In this document: in pieces, positions 1 through 9,135 of the stretch
Numbering within the stretch: the first letter of the stretch is position 1
How the letters are laid out: every line of letters begins with the position of its first letter
Assembly: GCF_006438925.1 (NCBI RefSeq)
Contig: NZ_RCZA01000010.1
Coordinates: 1 to 64,000 of the forward strand
Source: Pseudomonas mandelii
Lineage (GTDB): Bacteria; Pseudomonadota; Gammaproteobacteria; Pseudomonadales; Pseudomonadaceae
Direction: 5' to 3'
DNA: 64,000 nucleotides
The notes under the pieces: generated by a model
Seen by the model: the letters and a program-made list of their open reading frames with translations, nothing else
What the model was told of the DNA's origin: nothing
Database searches by the model: none
Translations under genes and position numbers: made by a program

Positions 1-545
1 CGATGGCGTTCTACGAAACCAAGCGCACCAAAGGCACGTTGCTGTGGATGCTCTCCACCAAGATGCTGCCGCCGGTGGGCGTACTGATGCCGATCTACCT
101 GCTGGCCAAAAGTTTCGGCCTGCTCGATACGCGCATCGCGCTGATCGTGATCTACACGCTGATCAACCTGCCGATCGTGGTCTGGATGATTTACACCTAC
201 TTCAAAGACATCCCCAAGGACATCCTCGAAGCCGCGCGCCTCGACGGTGCCACGCTGTGGCAGGAAATGGTCCGGGTGCTGCTGCCGATCGCCAAGGGCG
301 GCCTGGCGTCCACGGTGCTGTTGTCGCTGATCCTGTGCTGGAACGAGGCGTTCTGGTCCTTGAACCTGACTTCGTCGAAAGCCGCGCCGCTGACCGCGTT
401 GATCGCCTCCTACTCCAGTCCCGAAGGTCTGTTCTGGGCCAAGTTGTCGGCGGTGTCGACGCTGGCCTGCGCGCCCATCCTGATCTTCGGCTGGATCAGC
501 CAGAAACAATTGGTCCGCGGCCTGTCGTTCGGCGCCGTGAAATGA
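1..545 (+). CDS. Polyol/sugar ABC transporter inner-membrane permease (MalG/MtlG type), 5' end cut off
   Basis: Only the C-terminal part (about 180 residues; first complete codon at base 3) lies in the window. It has several hydrophobic segments and the permease EAA loop (EAARLDGA...LLP, about residue 75 of the visible part) that docks on the ATPase, and it ends with the usual short tail after the last membrane segment. The following genes are an ATPase of the MalK/UgpC group and a sorbitol-type SDR dehydrogenase, so mannitol/sorbitol import in the style of MtlEFGK or SmoEFGK is the best reading. The substrate is inferred from neighbours, not from this protein alone. A REP element separates it from the ATPase gene. 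Confidence 0.9.
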   Translation, partial: MAFYETKRTKGTLLWMLSTKMLPPVGVLMPIYLLAKSFGLLDTRIALIVIYTLINLPIVVWMIYTYFKDIPKDILEAARLDGATLWQEMVRVLLPIAKGGLASTVLLSLILCWNEAFWSLNLTSSKAAPLTALIASYSSPEGLFWAKLSAVSTLACAPILIFGWISQKQLVRGLSFGAVK

Positions 546-570
546 AGATCGCCGACTCAACGCGATCCAC

Positions 571-610
571 TGTGGGAGCGAGCCTCATCGCGAGCAGGCT
601 CACTCCCACA
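571..610. repeat. REP element (single imperfect hairpin)
   Basis: The arms TGTGGGAGCGAGCCT and AGGCTCACTCCCACA face each other around CATCGCGAGC. This is the Pseudomonas REP core also found as longer inverted pairs at 48024-48113 and 53348-53437. It lies between two genes of the same operon, where such hairpins can modulate mRNA stability. Confidence 0.85.
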
Positions 611-661
611 AAAAAAGCCCGCACGGCTCAACTGAATAACAACAAGTGGAGGCCCATCATC

Positions 662-1759
662 ATGGCCAACCTGAAAATCAAGAATCTGCAAAAAGGCTTC
701 GAAGGTCTGTCCATCATCAAGGGCATTGATCTCGAAGTCCGTGATAAAGAATTCGTGGTGTTCGTCGGCCCGTCGGGCTGCGGCAAATCCACCTTGCTGC
801 GACTGATCGCCGGCCTGGAGGAGGTCACCAGCGGCACCATCGAACTCGATGGCCGCGACATCACCGAAGTCAGCCCGGCCAAGCGTGACCTGGCGATGGT
901 GTTCCAGACGTACGCCCTGTACCCGCACATGACGGTGCGCAAGAACATGTCCTTCGCGCTGGATCTGGCGGGTGATAACAAGCAGGACGTCGAGCGCAAG
1001 GTGACTGAGGCTGCACGGATCCTGGAGCTGGAACGCCTGCTGGAGCGCAAGCCGAAGCAACTGTCCGGCGGCCAGCGTCAACGCGTGGCTATCGGTCGCG
1101 CCATCGTACGTAACCCCAAGATTTTTTTGTTCGACGAGCCACTGTCCAACCTCGACGCCGCTCTACGGGTGCAGATGCGCCTGGAGCTATCCCGGCTGCA
1201 TAAAGAACTGCAGGCCACGATGATCTACGTGACTCATGATCAGGTCGAAGCCATGACGCTCGCCACCAAGGTGGTGGTGCTCAACGGCGGTCGTATCGAG
1301 CAGATTGGCTCGCCGCTCGAGCTTTATCACCAACCGGCCAATCTGTTCGTAGCAGGTTTTTTGGGCACCCCGAAAATGGGCTTTCTCAAGGCCACCGTGG
1401 TTGCCAACAGCCATCAGGGCGTAGAGGTCGAACTGGCCTCCGGCCGACGTCTGCTGATCCCTCGTGACGGCAGCACGTTGGGCAAGGGCAACGAGGTCAC
1501 CGTGGGAATACGTCCCGAACACCTCAGCCTGGATGATCAAGGGCAACTGCCCATCACCACGGACGTCACCGAACGCTTGGGCAGTGACACCTTCTGCCAC
1601 GTCGTCGCCAAGTCCGGTGAAGCACTCACCGTGCGAGTCAATGGCGACTGCGACGTCGCTTATGGAGAGCAGCGGTGGGTCGCGCTGGACGTTGCGCATT
1701 GCCATTTGTTCGATGAACACGGCAAGGCTGTCGCCCCGATGGTGCGTCGCGCCGCCTGA
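662..1759 (+). CDS. Polyol ABC transporter ATP-binding protein (MalK/UgpC/MtlK type)
   Basis: The 365-residue protein is the ATPase of a CUT1-type sugar or polyol importer on the cytoplasmic face. Walker A is GPSGCGKST (residues 36-44). A Q-loop (VFQTYALYPH), the signature LSGGQRQR, Walker B with the D-loop (FLFDEPLSNLD) and the switch histidine (YVTHD) are all present. The region after about residue 235 is the regulatory TOBE/MalK domain, so the length is normal for the family. The ATG is preceded by TGGAGG 11 bases upstream. Permease upstream and SDR dehydrogenase downstream support a polyol uptake and oxidation operon. MtlK or SmoK is the likely equivalent, but the substrate cannot be read from the ATPase. 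Confidence 0.93.
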   Translation: MANLKIKNLQKGFEGLSIIKGIDLEVRDKEFVVFVGPSGCGKSTLLRLIAGLEEVTSGTIELDGRDITEVSPAKRDLAMVFQTYALYPHMTVRKNMSFALDLAGDNKQDVERKVTEAARILELERLLERKPKQLSGGQRQRVAIGRAIVRNPKIFLFDEPLSNLDAALRVQMRLELSRLHKELQATMIYVTHDQVEAMTLATKVVVLNGGRIEQIGSPLELYHQPANLFVAGFLGTPKMGFLKATVVANSHQGVEVELASGRRLLIPRDGSTLGKGNEVTVGIRPEHLSLDDQGQLPITTDVTERLGSDTFCHVVAKSGEALTVRVNGDCDVAYGEQRWVALDVAHCHLFDEHGKAVAPMVRRAA

Positions 1760-1823
1760 TCTTAATCCTCTCAATGCCCTCGGTTGGGCGTACCCGACAT
1801 TCAAGAAAACGGATGAACACTCA

Positions 1824-2597
1824 ATGAAACGACTAGAAGGTAAAAGCGCGCTTGTCACCGGATCCGCCCGAGGCATCGGCCGTTCTTTTGCTCAGGCCTA
1901 TGTTAATGAAGGGGCGACGGTAGCCATCGCTGACATCAACCTTGAGCGCGCCCGGGCCACGGCTGCCGAACTCGGACCAAACGCTTACGCTGTCGAGATG
2001 GACGTGACCGACCAAGCGTCTATCGATGATGCGATTGCAGCTGTGATTTCACAGACAGGCAAGTTGGATATCCTGATCAACAACGCCGCATTATTCGATC
2101 TCGCGCCCATAGTCGACATCACCCGCGACAGCTTCCAGCGTTTGTTTTCGATCAATGTTGCAGGAACATTGTTCACCCTCCAGGCAGCGGCTCGTCAGAT
2201 GATCAGGCAAGGGAATGGCGGCAAAATCATCAACATGGCCAGCCAGGCAGGTCGCAGAGGGGAAGCTCTGGTGGGTGTGTATTGCGCGACGAAAGCGGCA
2301 GTGATCAGCCTTACACAATCAGCAGGTCTGGATCTGATCAAGCACGGGATCAATGTGAATGCCATCGCGCCAGGCGTGGTAGACGGCGAGCACTGGGATG
2401 GCGTCGATGCGATGTTCGCTCAATACGAAAATCGGCCATTGGGCGAAAAGAAAAGGCTCGTGGGTCAAGAGGTGCCTTTCGGACGGATGGGGACTGCTGA
2501 TGACCTGACGGGAATGGCCATATTCCTCGCGTCGTCCGAGAGTGAATACGTGGTGGCTCAGACCTACAACGTCGACGGTGGAAACTGGATGAGTTGA
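1824..2597 (+). CDS. SDR-family polyol (sorbitol/L-iditol) dehydrogenase
   Basis: The 257-residue protein is a classical short-chain dehydrogenase, probably oxidising sorbitol or a related polyol to a ketose with NAD+. The cofactor motif TGSARGIG is at residues 12-19, and an acidic residue at the end of strand 2 (IADIN) favours NAD over NADP. NNAA is at 87-90 and the catalytic set is N111, S140, Y153 and K157. Length and overall sequence fit the SmoS/PolS group. It follows the transporter ATPase by 64 bases in the same direction. Pseudomonas mannitol operons usually carry a long-chain MtlD here, so this operon may be specialised for sorbitol. A hairpin terminator follows. Confidence 0.85.
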   Translation: MKRLEGKSALVTGSARGIGRSFAQAYVNEGATVAIADINLERARATAAELGPNAYAVEMDVTDQASIDDAIAAVISQTGKLDILINNAALFDLAPIVDITRDSFQRLFSINVAGTLFTLQAAARQMIRQGNGGKIINMASQAGRRGEALVGVYCATKAAVISLTQSAGLDLIKHGINVNAIAPGVVDGEHWDGVDAMFAQYENRPLGEKKRLVGQEVPFGRMGTADDLTGMAIFLASSESEYVVAQTYNVDGGNWMS

Positions 2598-2647
2598 CGT
2601 CAAAGCCTCACAGGCACTTGCAACGGTTACGCGCCCCAACAAGGTTA

Positions 2648-2685
2648 AAAAGCGGCCAACTCGACCCACGTCTATGGCCGCTTTT
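2648..2685. terminator. Intrinsic terminator, probably bidirectional
   Basis: AAAAGCGGCC pairs with GGCCGCTTTT across an 18-base loop. The flanking A and T runs let it serve both the polyol operon on the plus strand and the small gene converging from the minus strand. Confidence 0.7.
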
Positions 2686-2711
2686 GACGCCAGCCAGCGT
2701 CAAGCATCGGG

Positions 2712-2912
2712 CTAGTTACCGTCTGCCACTTTGCGTTCTATCTCAGCTATTTTCCGACTGAGCTCCTCAGCTTCCTGCTCCCTGGTTTGAGTTGAAGAGG
2801 GCGTATTGGTCTGATCGACACCTTTGACGTCAGGGTCCTTGTCCTCAAGATCTCTTTCGGCATTTGACGCTGCATCTGAATCGACGTCGTTAACACTGTC
2901 ATCGTTGTTCAT
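2712..2912 (-). CDS. Small acidic hypothetical protein
   Basis: A 66-residue, very hydrophilic protein rich in Asp and Glu, with a charged, probably helical C-terminus (EAEELSRKIAEIERKV). No family recognised. The ATG chosen has a good ribosome binding site (GGAGG, 7 bases upstream), which argues against the longer in-frame version starting at 3053. It is divergent from the small gene at 3109 and ends next to a shared terminator. Low complexity and the lack of cysteines or membrane segments suggest a soluble, largely disordered product. Confidence 0.6.
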   Translation of the reverse strand: MNNDDSVNDVDSDAASNAERDLEDKDPDVKGVDQTNTPSSTQTREQEAEELSRKIAEIERKVADGN

Positions 2913-3108
2913 ATCGCTAACCTCCATTGACCTGAACATTGGATTCAATGCCATGGCTTGAGTTCGAGATTTTTTGTCGGCGTCGATCAGTTTGGGCAAT
3001 GAAACGTACCGGTGGTCAGGCTGCCTGAATTTTCCCTCCTGGCGATACTCCATCGTCCGAGGAGCAGTCGCTCCTTAATAGCGGTGTAATCTGCCGGGGG
3101 AACATGTA

Positions 3109-3339
3109 ATGCCATCGGTCGAAGACTTCAGAATCCAGTCTCACGCATTCCTGATCGAGCTGGACGCCGCAACGATAGGCATGATGACGCTGGTCTCCTC
3201 CAAATGTGTTTCAGGGCCAGAATGGGAAGAGGCGACCAAACGGCATCACGATGCTTACGAGCTCTGGAATGCCTTTCTTAATGTCTCTCCTTCAAACGCT
3301 GAAGTCGTCACTCCGTTAAATACTTCGTGCGCTGACTAA
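3109..3339 (+). CDS. Hypothetical protein, 76 residues
   Basis: A short soluble protein starting MPSVEDFRIQSH with helical heptad-like spacing and a Trp-containing middle (WEEATKRHHDAYELWNAF). No domain recognised. A GGGGGAA stretch lies just upstream of the ATG. It stands alone, divergent from the acidic small gene, in a region that looks lower in G+C than the surrounding chromosome. Codon use is reasonable for Pseudomonas, so I regard it as probably real. Confidence 0.55.
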   Translation: MPSVEDFRIQSHAFLIELDAATIGMMTLVSSKCVSGPEWEEATKRHHDAYELWNAFLNVSPSNAEVVTPLNTSCAD

Positions 3340-3600
3340 GGACGGCTGGACGAAAACACGACCACTCCATATTGACCGCGCTTCTACTGGGGCTGGAAGA
3401 AAAATTGGCGTCATGAAATAGATGACTGGCGTCACCCATGTCGCTTGCAAAGTCCCTACCTTGAACTTTACTCGTCACTGAACGAGGGAGCGTTCCTCAT
3501 CAAATATGTCTTTTATATCAAGGTTTAAGCACTCCTCTTGAAGTTCCGCCTTGATCTTTTTCTGATCTACCCAAAAGAAAGCTCAAAGGATGACGAAGAA

Positions 3601-4755
3601 ATGAAAGAGAACTTGGCGGCAGTTGTTCGCAAACTCATATCTCCTTCAACGCGGTATGAGATAAGAAACGCTTCAAACTGGTTGCGAGACATTCTTGGAC
3701 GTGCGTGTTTCTGGCGCTGGGAGATTGCCAGGTTCAGAGTGCAGAACGAAAGTCCTTACGAAATCCTCTATATCGGAAGGAAAAAGAAGCGGGAGATGGC
3801 CAAGCTTCTCATAAGGGGAAAGCCCCAAGGTGATTCCCCCATGGTCGACGGCGAACCGGAACCTGGCGCGTCGAATCATGTGGTAGTGGTCAGTGAAATG
3901 CCGACCTCGGGGGCCTTGTATGTACCCTTGTATTTGAGCGCCGTCGTACCGCTAGGGCGATCCATCGAGGAGATCACCACAAAATACGATGGCGAATTGC
4001 GTCGAAATATACGCAAGAACCGACCGCGCTACCGAATGGTCCAGACGCAGTTGGATGAAGACATTGAAAAGGCAGACAGGGAAATGCTTCGACCTTATGC
4101 CAAGGCAAGGCAAGGCATCCACGCTGCGCAATTTGCCACGCAGGAGGTTTTCAGGATCGCCAAGACTGTCGGCCGGCTCGACCTGATCATGCTGGAGGAT
4201 GAGGTTGTGGCCTGTCACCTTGGCTGCGTAATAACCCGGGGCGGAAAGCGCTACTGGCGCACGCTACGTTTCGGATATACCGAGGCGATTTTTTCAGATG
4301 CCAAAAGACTGCGTGAAGTGAACTCGATTACCACCTTCATGGCACTTGAATGGGCGATAGACAATGGCTTCGATTATTACGACATCGGTCTTTGCCTGGC
4401 GCGGCCAGATGACGGACTTCTGAAATGGAAAAGAAGGCGCGGCGGTGATATTGATTCCCTGGGAAACCACGCTTATATGTTTGTCCGGCTGCCCAAGACA
4501 GGGGCAGCCAAATTCCTTTGGGATACGCCGCTATTCGCTGTTGAAGGAAAGGAATTGACCCTTCACCTTGGCTTGCCGGATGGGCCAAGCGACGAGGAGG
4601 TCGCCAGCCGTTATCATGAAATGGTATTTGGCGGGCTGCACAAGATTTATCTTTATTGCGCCAAGAGCTCGGGCGAACAGTTTCTCGAAACCTTGCGTAC
4701 TCGCTACGCCAATTTGCAGACCCCACCCATTATGAAAAGGATTGCATCCAGCTGA
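3601..4755 (+). CDS. GNAT-superfamily acetyltransferase, CelD/FemAB-like (Acetyltransf_6)
   Basis: A 384-residue protein whose middle and C-terminal parts show the CelD/FemAB-like fold: a basic stretch (ELRRNIRKNRPRYR), then a block ending in a GNAT-type sequence with FDYYDIGL and a KWKRRRGG turn. Such enzymes acylate cell-envelope or exopolysaccharide sugars or peptides. The ATG at 3601 has an AAGGA about 8 bases upstream; a TTG at 3538, directly after a stop, would add 21 residues and is less likely. It is followed after 75 bases by a GT61 glycosyltransferase, suggesting a two-gene glycan-modifying unit. The acceptor is unknown. Base composition appears AT-richer than in flanking operons, a sign of possible transfer. 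Confidence 0.7.
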   Translation: MKENLAAVVRKLISPSTRYEIRNASNWLRDILGRACFWRWEIARFRVQNESPYEILYIGRKKKREMAKLLIRGKPQGDSPMVDGEPEPGASNHVVVVSEMPTSGALYVPLYLSAVVPLGRSIEEITTKYDGELRRNIRKNRPRYRMVQTQLDEDIEKADREMLRPYAKARQGIHAAQFATQEVFRIAKTVGRLDLIMLEDEVVACHLGCVITRGGKRYWRTLRFGYTEAIFSDAKRLREVNSITTFMALEWAIDNGFDYYDIGLCLARPDDGLLKWKRRRGGDIDSLGNHAYMFVRLPKTGAAKFLWDTPLFAVEGKELTLHLGLPDGPSDEEVASRYHEMVFGGLHKIYLYCAKSSGEQFLETLRTRYANLQTPPIMKRIASS

Positions 4756-4830
4756 ACAATTTCCAGGACTGAAATAAACAGAGCGCTTCGCGTCTGACTA
4801 TTTGACCCTGTCCCGCAGGGAGGACTTTTC

Positions 4831-5949
4831 ATGGAAAGCGATGTCTCGCAAATAAGCACTTCGACCACTGGCAATCGGAAAAAATGGACCCTTGCCGCCT
4901 ACAGGTATATGGCAAGAAAAAGACTCGCACGAAACGCGGAGATCAACTTGAAAAGCCTGGCGGCGAAAACCTGGGATGTTGCTCCGGGTGGGACATCCTA
5001 TTCTCCGCCTGCATTCTTCCTGCCCAATCAAATGGACCGCGTCACAGGATGGGAGGCGAAGCGCTTTTATCCTTTTGAGCATCCCGCTCGCACAATGGAA
5101 GGGCTGGGCAACGTAGTGCAAGGCCCGACACGTGGCTACCTGATCAAGGATGTCTGGCTGATTGATGGAGCACTCTACAAGAACAAGGCAAGTCACTGGT
5201 TGTCTCTCAAGCCTGGTTTGTTTCCGCGAATTATCGTGGAAAACGAGATTGAGCGCGGTGCCGCCTACTGCACGCAAAATGGAAATACATGGTTTGGTAC
5301 ATGGTTGATGGAAGACTGCCCGACCTATTCATTGGCCTGCGATGAAGGCGTACCGGTAACCACCGCGCCATCCGCCAGGTTTCCCTTATTTACCCAGGCC
5401 TCCGCTTACGAGGACTGGTTTGGCATGAAACCGGTTCGCTTGAACGGTGCGTTCTTTCGTGAGCTCGTGCTGTTCGACGATGTGAGCAACAATCAAAGCA
5501 GGCATTTACGTTTCCGTGCCATGGGCGAAAAGCTACTGTCGCACGTGAGCTATGAGTCTCACCCTGGCGTGTTCATTCTCCGGGGTGGCGACGGTGACTT
5601 GCGCTTTTTGCGCAATGAAATGGAGCTCGCTGAACATCTGCGCAAGACCAGGGGTTTTCGCATAATCAATCCTTTGAAAACCGATGTCCCGACCATCGTG
5701 GCGACGTGTGCCGGGGCGCGGACCGTGATGGGGGTCGAAGGGAGCCAGCTTGTACATGGTGTCAATGTACTGCCGCAGGGTGGTTCGTTGCTGGTACTGC
5801 AGCCACCGAACCGTTTCGTCAGCTACTTCAAGTACCTGACGGATCGCGACAACCAGAATTTTGGCTTTGTGGTCGGAACGCCAGAGGGTGATGGCTTCAA
5901 TATCGACATTCAAGAGGTTGAACGCACATTGGACCTGTTCCCATCCTGA
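4831..5949 (+). CDS. Glycosyltransferase family 61 protein (DUF563)
   Basis: A 372-residue protein with the GT61/DUF563 C-terminal pattern: an Arg-rich segment followed by a conserved NE (LRFLRNEMELAE, about residues 258-269), GFRIINPLKTD, and a final block with a His-Gly (LVHGVNVLP). No signal peptide or membrane segment is obvious, so it probably acts at the cytoplasmic face on a nucleotide sugar. The start has a strong ribosome binding site (GGGAGGA, 7 bases upstream). It is paired with the upstream CelD-like acetyltransferase in the same direction. Donor and acceptor cannot be predicted; a surface glycan is the natural guess. Confidence 0.72.
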   Translation: MESDVSQISTSTTGNRKKWTLAAYRYMARKRLARNAEINLKSLAAKTWDVAPGGTSYSPPAFFLPNQMDRVTGWEAKRFYPFEHPARTMEGLGNVVQGPTRGYLIKDVWLIDGALYKNKASHWLSLKPGLFPRIIVENEIERGAAYCTQNGNTWFGTWLMEDCPTYSLACDEGVPVTTAPSARFPLFTQASAYEDWFGMKPVRLNGAFFRELVLFDDVSNNQSRHLRFRAMGEKLLSHVSYESHPGVFILRGGDGDLRFLRNEMELAEHLRKTRGFRIINPLKTDVPTIVATCAGARTVMGVEGSQLVHGVNVLPQGGSLLVLQPPNRFVSYFKYLTDRDNQNFGFVVGTPEGDGFNIDIQEVERTLDLFPS

Positions 5950-5981
5950 TGGGTGATGGCGCCTCCCTGCGATTCACCGTA

Positions 5982-7379
5982 TCAGTGCTCTTTGACTTTC
6001 TTGATGCGGAAAATAATCAGCGCAAGGATCGCGATCGCGAGGGGTGTCATGGCCAGCATGGCCTCTCGCGGAGCCACCTCGGCGCCGAGCAGGTGCAACC
6101 CTGAGTAGCCAAGCTTGAGCAGGTTCAGCAGGTAGTAAGTAATGGCGATAATCGACAGACCTTCCACGGCACGCTGGATCTTGATCTGGGCATCGGCGCG
6201 GGCGTTCAGGCTTTTGAGAATTTCCGAGTTCTGTTCTTCCATTTCCACCTGAACCCGGGCTTGCAACAGGTCGCCCAGGTTGGCCACGCTTTTGGCCAGG
6301 TGCTCAAGGCGTTGTTCGGTGGCGGTGCAGTACCTGACGGTGGGTTTGAAACGGCGTTCGATAAACACCCCGAGGCGCTGGCAATCGCCTACGTGACTTT
6401 CCCGCAATTCGCCCAGGCGCTCGTACACGAGTTGGGCATAGGCCTGGGTGGCACTGAAGCGGTGGCGGGTTTTCGCGGTACTGCTGACCACTTGGGCTGA
6501 CAGGTTGGAGATGTCCGCCAGCAGGGCTTTCGCGTTGCCGCTGTCGGCGTCGGCGTTACGCTCGGAGAGGGTGACCAAGGTCTTGTCAAAGACATCAAGT
6601 TGCGCGCTCAAGGTCTTGGCTGTGGTCAACGACAGCGAGGCCATCATGCGATAGGTCTCGATTTCCAGCAGACGGCGGATCATCCGCCCTTGGCGGTAAG
6701 CGTTGAGGCGGCGGTTGATGAACAGGATGTGGTTGTTGCCATCCTCGCTGAGACGAAAATCGCTCCAGACCACCGCATCGCCACCACCCACGCAGGAACC
6801 GCACGGGTCCTTGAAACCGTAGCCGGCGAGGTCCAGGCCGGACTCTCCACGCACGACGATCTGCACCGAGTTGATCAGCTGCGGCAAATGCGCTTCGACC
6901 TTTTGCGCCAGCACTTCGGGCAGCGATGTCCAGGACAAGTCATCGCAGGACGAAGTGACCACCAGGGTCAGGGTGAAGAACTCGGCGTGGCGTTCCCATT
7001 TCAGGGCGTGGCCATTGAGTTGGGTGATGCCCTGGGCGGCTTGAGGATCGATCGGAGCAGGGCAGCAGTGCTCCAGCAGCGCATTGCACTCCGGTTCCCC
7101 GCCGAGAAAAGCCAGATGAAACACATGGGCCGGCTCGTCGAAATACAGTGACGGGCGCGCGTGCAGTTCGTTGTGCAGGGTTTGTCTTTGCGGATGCATG
7201 CTGTTCAGGCCCTGTTGGTATTGTTCTTGGCGTTTGCGATAAAAGGCCTTCAGGGCATTCATCGACTGCTGTTGTTGATGGGACAGGTCGATGAACTCAC
7301 GAGTCACAAGCAGCAATCCATGGGTTTTCGCAGGGTGGTAACGCACTGCTGTCAATTCAGTAGCGGGCAGGCGAACCAT
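5982..7379 (-). CDS. DUF3422 family membrane protein
   Basis: A protein of up to 465 residues of the DUF3422 family. The family hallmark LHNELHARPSLYF appears near residue 68. The middle is mostly helical and charged (YRQGRMIRRLLEIETYRMMA), and two hydrophobic segments close the C-terminus before a basic tail (FRIKKVKEH), so it is an inner-membrane protein with a large soluble domain. Internal starts at MNALKAFYRKRQ (426 residues) or MHPQRQ are possible because none of the candidate starts has a clear ribosome binding site. The function of the family is unknown. It is separated from the gene upstream by a terminator and so is transcribed alone. Confidence 0.85.
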   Translation of the reverse strand: MVRLPATELTAVRYHPAKTHGLLLVTREFIDLSHQQQQSMNALKAFYRKRQEQYQQGLNSMHPQRQTLHNELHARPSLYFDEPAHVFHLAFLGGEPECNALLEHCCPAPIDPQAAQGITQLNGHALKWERHAEFFTLTLVVTSSCDDLSWTSLPEVLAQKVEAHLPQLINSVQIVVRGESGLDLAGYGFKDPCGSCVGGGDAVVWSDFRLSEDGNNHILFINRRLNAYRQGRMIRRLLEIETYRMMASLSLTTAKTLSAQLDVFDKTLVTLSERNADADSGNAKALLADISNLSAQVVSSTAKTRHRFSATQAYAQLVYERLGELRESHVGDCQRLGVFIERRFKPTVRYCTATEQRLEHLAKSVANLGDLLQARVQVEMEEQNSEILKSLNARADAQIKIQRAVEGLSIIAITYYLLNLLKLGYSGLHLLGAEVAPREAMLAMTPLAIAILALIIFRIKKVKEH

Positions 7380-7398
7380 TGTGTGGGAGGGAAGAACT

Positions 7399-7438
7399 AA
7401 AAAAAGGCGCCTTTTACAGCGTGAACCAGGCGCCCAAA
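7399..7438 (-). terminator. Intrinsic terminator of the TPP enzyme gene
   Basis: Read on the minus strand, GGGCGCC and GGCGCC arms are followed by seven T residues, 18 bases after the stop codon of the thiamine pyrophosphate enzyme gene. Confidence 0.75.
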
Positions 7439-7455
7439 ACAGAAGAAATTACCGC

Positions 7456-9135
7456 TCACTTGTTGCTTGATTGTTCTCTGATCTGAGTCAGGCTAAGTCG
7501 AGGGGTCAATGCCTCAGGGTCGACTCTGACCTCAATCAAGGATGGCCGGGACATACCAAGGCAGCGTTCAAACGCTGGGGCAAATTCCGACGTGGCGGTG
7601 ACCACCTCGCCATGCAGTCCATAGGCTTGGGCCAGTGCGGCGAAATCCGGGTTGTGCAATTCAGTGCCTGACACGCGTCCAGGGTAATTGCGTTCCTGAT
7701 GCATTCTGATGGTTCCGTACATTCCGTTGTTGATCACAATGAAAATCACATTGGCGCCGTATTGCGCTGCGGTCGCTATCTCCTGACCGTTCATCAAGAA
7801 GCAGCCATCCCCGGAAAACGAAACCACCACTCTGTCCGGGCACGTCAGTTTGGCGGCCACCGCCGCAGGAACGCCGTAGCCCATGGAGCCATTGGTAGGG
7901 CCTAACTGAGTGCGGTATTGGCGGAACTGATAGAAGCGTTGAAGCCAGACGGCGTAGTTTCCGGCGCCATTGGTCAGGATCGCGTCGTCCGGAAGACTGC
8001 GATTCAACCACTCTATGATTTCGGCCATTTGCACATCGCCAGGGGAGGGCGAGTGTTGCAGATTTTCGCGGTAGTTTTTGTTCAGGGTGCGCGTCCATTC
8101 ACTCTTTATTTGGCTGCTCACCGCCGGAAGTTTTGCGGCTGATTTGGCAAAGGTCGACATGCTGCTGTTTATCGCCAGCTCAGGTTGGTAAACCCGTCCC
8201 AATTCCTCGATGCCTTGGTGAACATGGATCAAGGTTTGCTTCGGTACAGGGATGTCCAAGGCCGCATATCCGCCCGTTGAAACCTCACCCATTCTGGAGC
8301 CCACGACCAACAACAGGTCGGCGTTTTTTACCGCTGAGGACAGCTGCGCTGACGCGGCGAAACCAAGATCACCGACATAGTTCGGGTGTCGATTGTCGAA
8401 CAGGTCCTGGCAGCGAAAGGAGGCGGCAACCGGGATGTTTTGCTGTTCAGCAAAAAGCCGGATGTCGCGCACTGACTCGGTATCCCAACCGCTGCCACCC
8501 AGCACCATCAATGGACGCTCTGATTGCTCCAGCAGTTGCTGCATGGCGGCCATTTGCTCGGCTGCCGGGGTCATCAATACGCGATTGAAAGGCCCGGCAT
8601 CACTGACTTCCGCCATTTCGGTCAGCATGTCTTCCGGCAGTGCAACCACTACAGGCCCAGGCCTGCCATTGACCGCTCGGTGGAACGCCTGGCTGATCAG
8701 TTCGGGAATTCTGCGGGTGTCGTCTATTTGCACGACCCATTTCGCCAAGGGGCCAAACATCTGGCGAAAATCAACTTCCTGAAAGGCTTCGCGATACTGC
8801 TGATCGCGAGCGACTTGGCCAATGAACAGAATCATCGGCGATGAATCCTGGAACGCGGTGTGAACGCCAACCGAGGCGTTTGTAGCACCCGGGCCTCGGG
8901 TCACGAAGCAGATGCCCGGCTCTCCAGTGAGCTTGCCGTAGGCTTCTGCCATATAGGCAGCCCCACCTTCCTGGCGGCACACCACCAGATCGATTTCTTC
9001 TTGCACGTCATGCAATGCATCGAGAACCGCGAGGTAGCTTTCTCCCGGAACACAAAAAGCTCTTTTGACGCCATGGATGCGTAAGGCATCCACCAAAATC
9101 TGACCTCCGCTACGACGAGAAATGGTTTTATTCAT
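7456..9135 (-). CDS. Thiamine pyrophosphate-dependent enzyme, acetolactate synthase large-subunit type
   Basis: A 559-residue enzyme with the three domains of the POX/ALS family. The N-terminal PYR domain carries the catalytic glutamate (RQEGGAAYMAEAYGK, E56) and the GPGATN turn; a central FAD/Rossmann-like domain follows; the C-terminal PP domain carries GDGCFLMNGQE...VINN, which binds Mg-TPP. The start is fixed by AGGAGA eight bases upstream. No small regulatory subunit lies next to it, so it is probably not the biosynthetic IlvB. Catabolic acetolactate synthase, benzoylformate-type decarboxylase or a carboligase are all possible; the substrate is not clear from sequence. It is monocistronic and divergent from the TetR gene. 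Confidence 0.85.
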   Translation of the reverse strand: MNKTISRRSGGQILVDALRIHGVKRAFCVPGESYLAVLDALHDVQEEIDLVVCRQEGGAAYMAEAYGKLTGEPGICFVTRGPGATNASVGVHTAFQDSSPMILFIGQVARDQQYREAFQEVDFRQMFGPLAKWVVQIDDTRRIPELISQAFHRAVNGRPGPVVVALPEDMLTEMAEVSDAGPFNRVLMTPAAEQMAAMQQLLEQSERPLMVLGGSGWDTESVRDIRLFAEQQNIPVAASFRCQDLFDNRHPNYVGDLGFAASAQLSSAVKNADLLLVVGSRMGEVSTGGYAALDIPVPKQTLIHVHQGIEELGRVYQPELAINSSMSTFAKSAAKLPAVSSQIKSEWTRTLNKNYRENLQHSPSPGDVQMAEIIEWLNRSLPDDAILTNGAGNYAVWLQRFYQFRQYRTQLGPTNGSMGYGVPAAVAAKLTCPDRVVVSFSGDGCFLMNGQEIATAAQYGANVIFIVINNGMYGTIRMHQERNYPGRVSGTELHNPDFAALAQAYGLHGEVVTATSEFAPAFERCLGMSRPSLIEVRVDPEALTPRLSLTQIREQSSNK

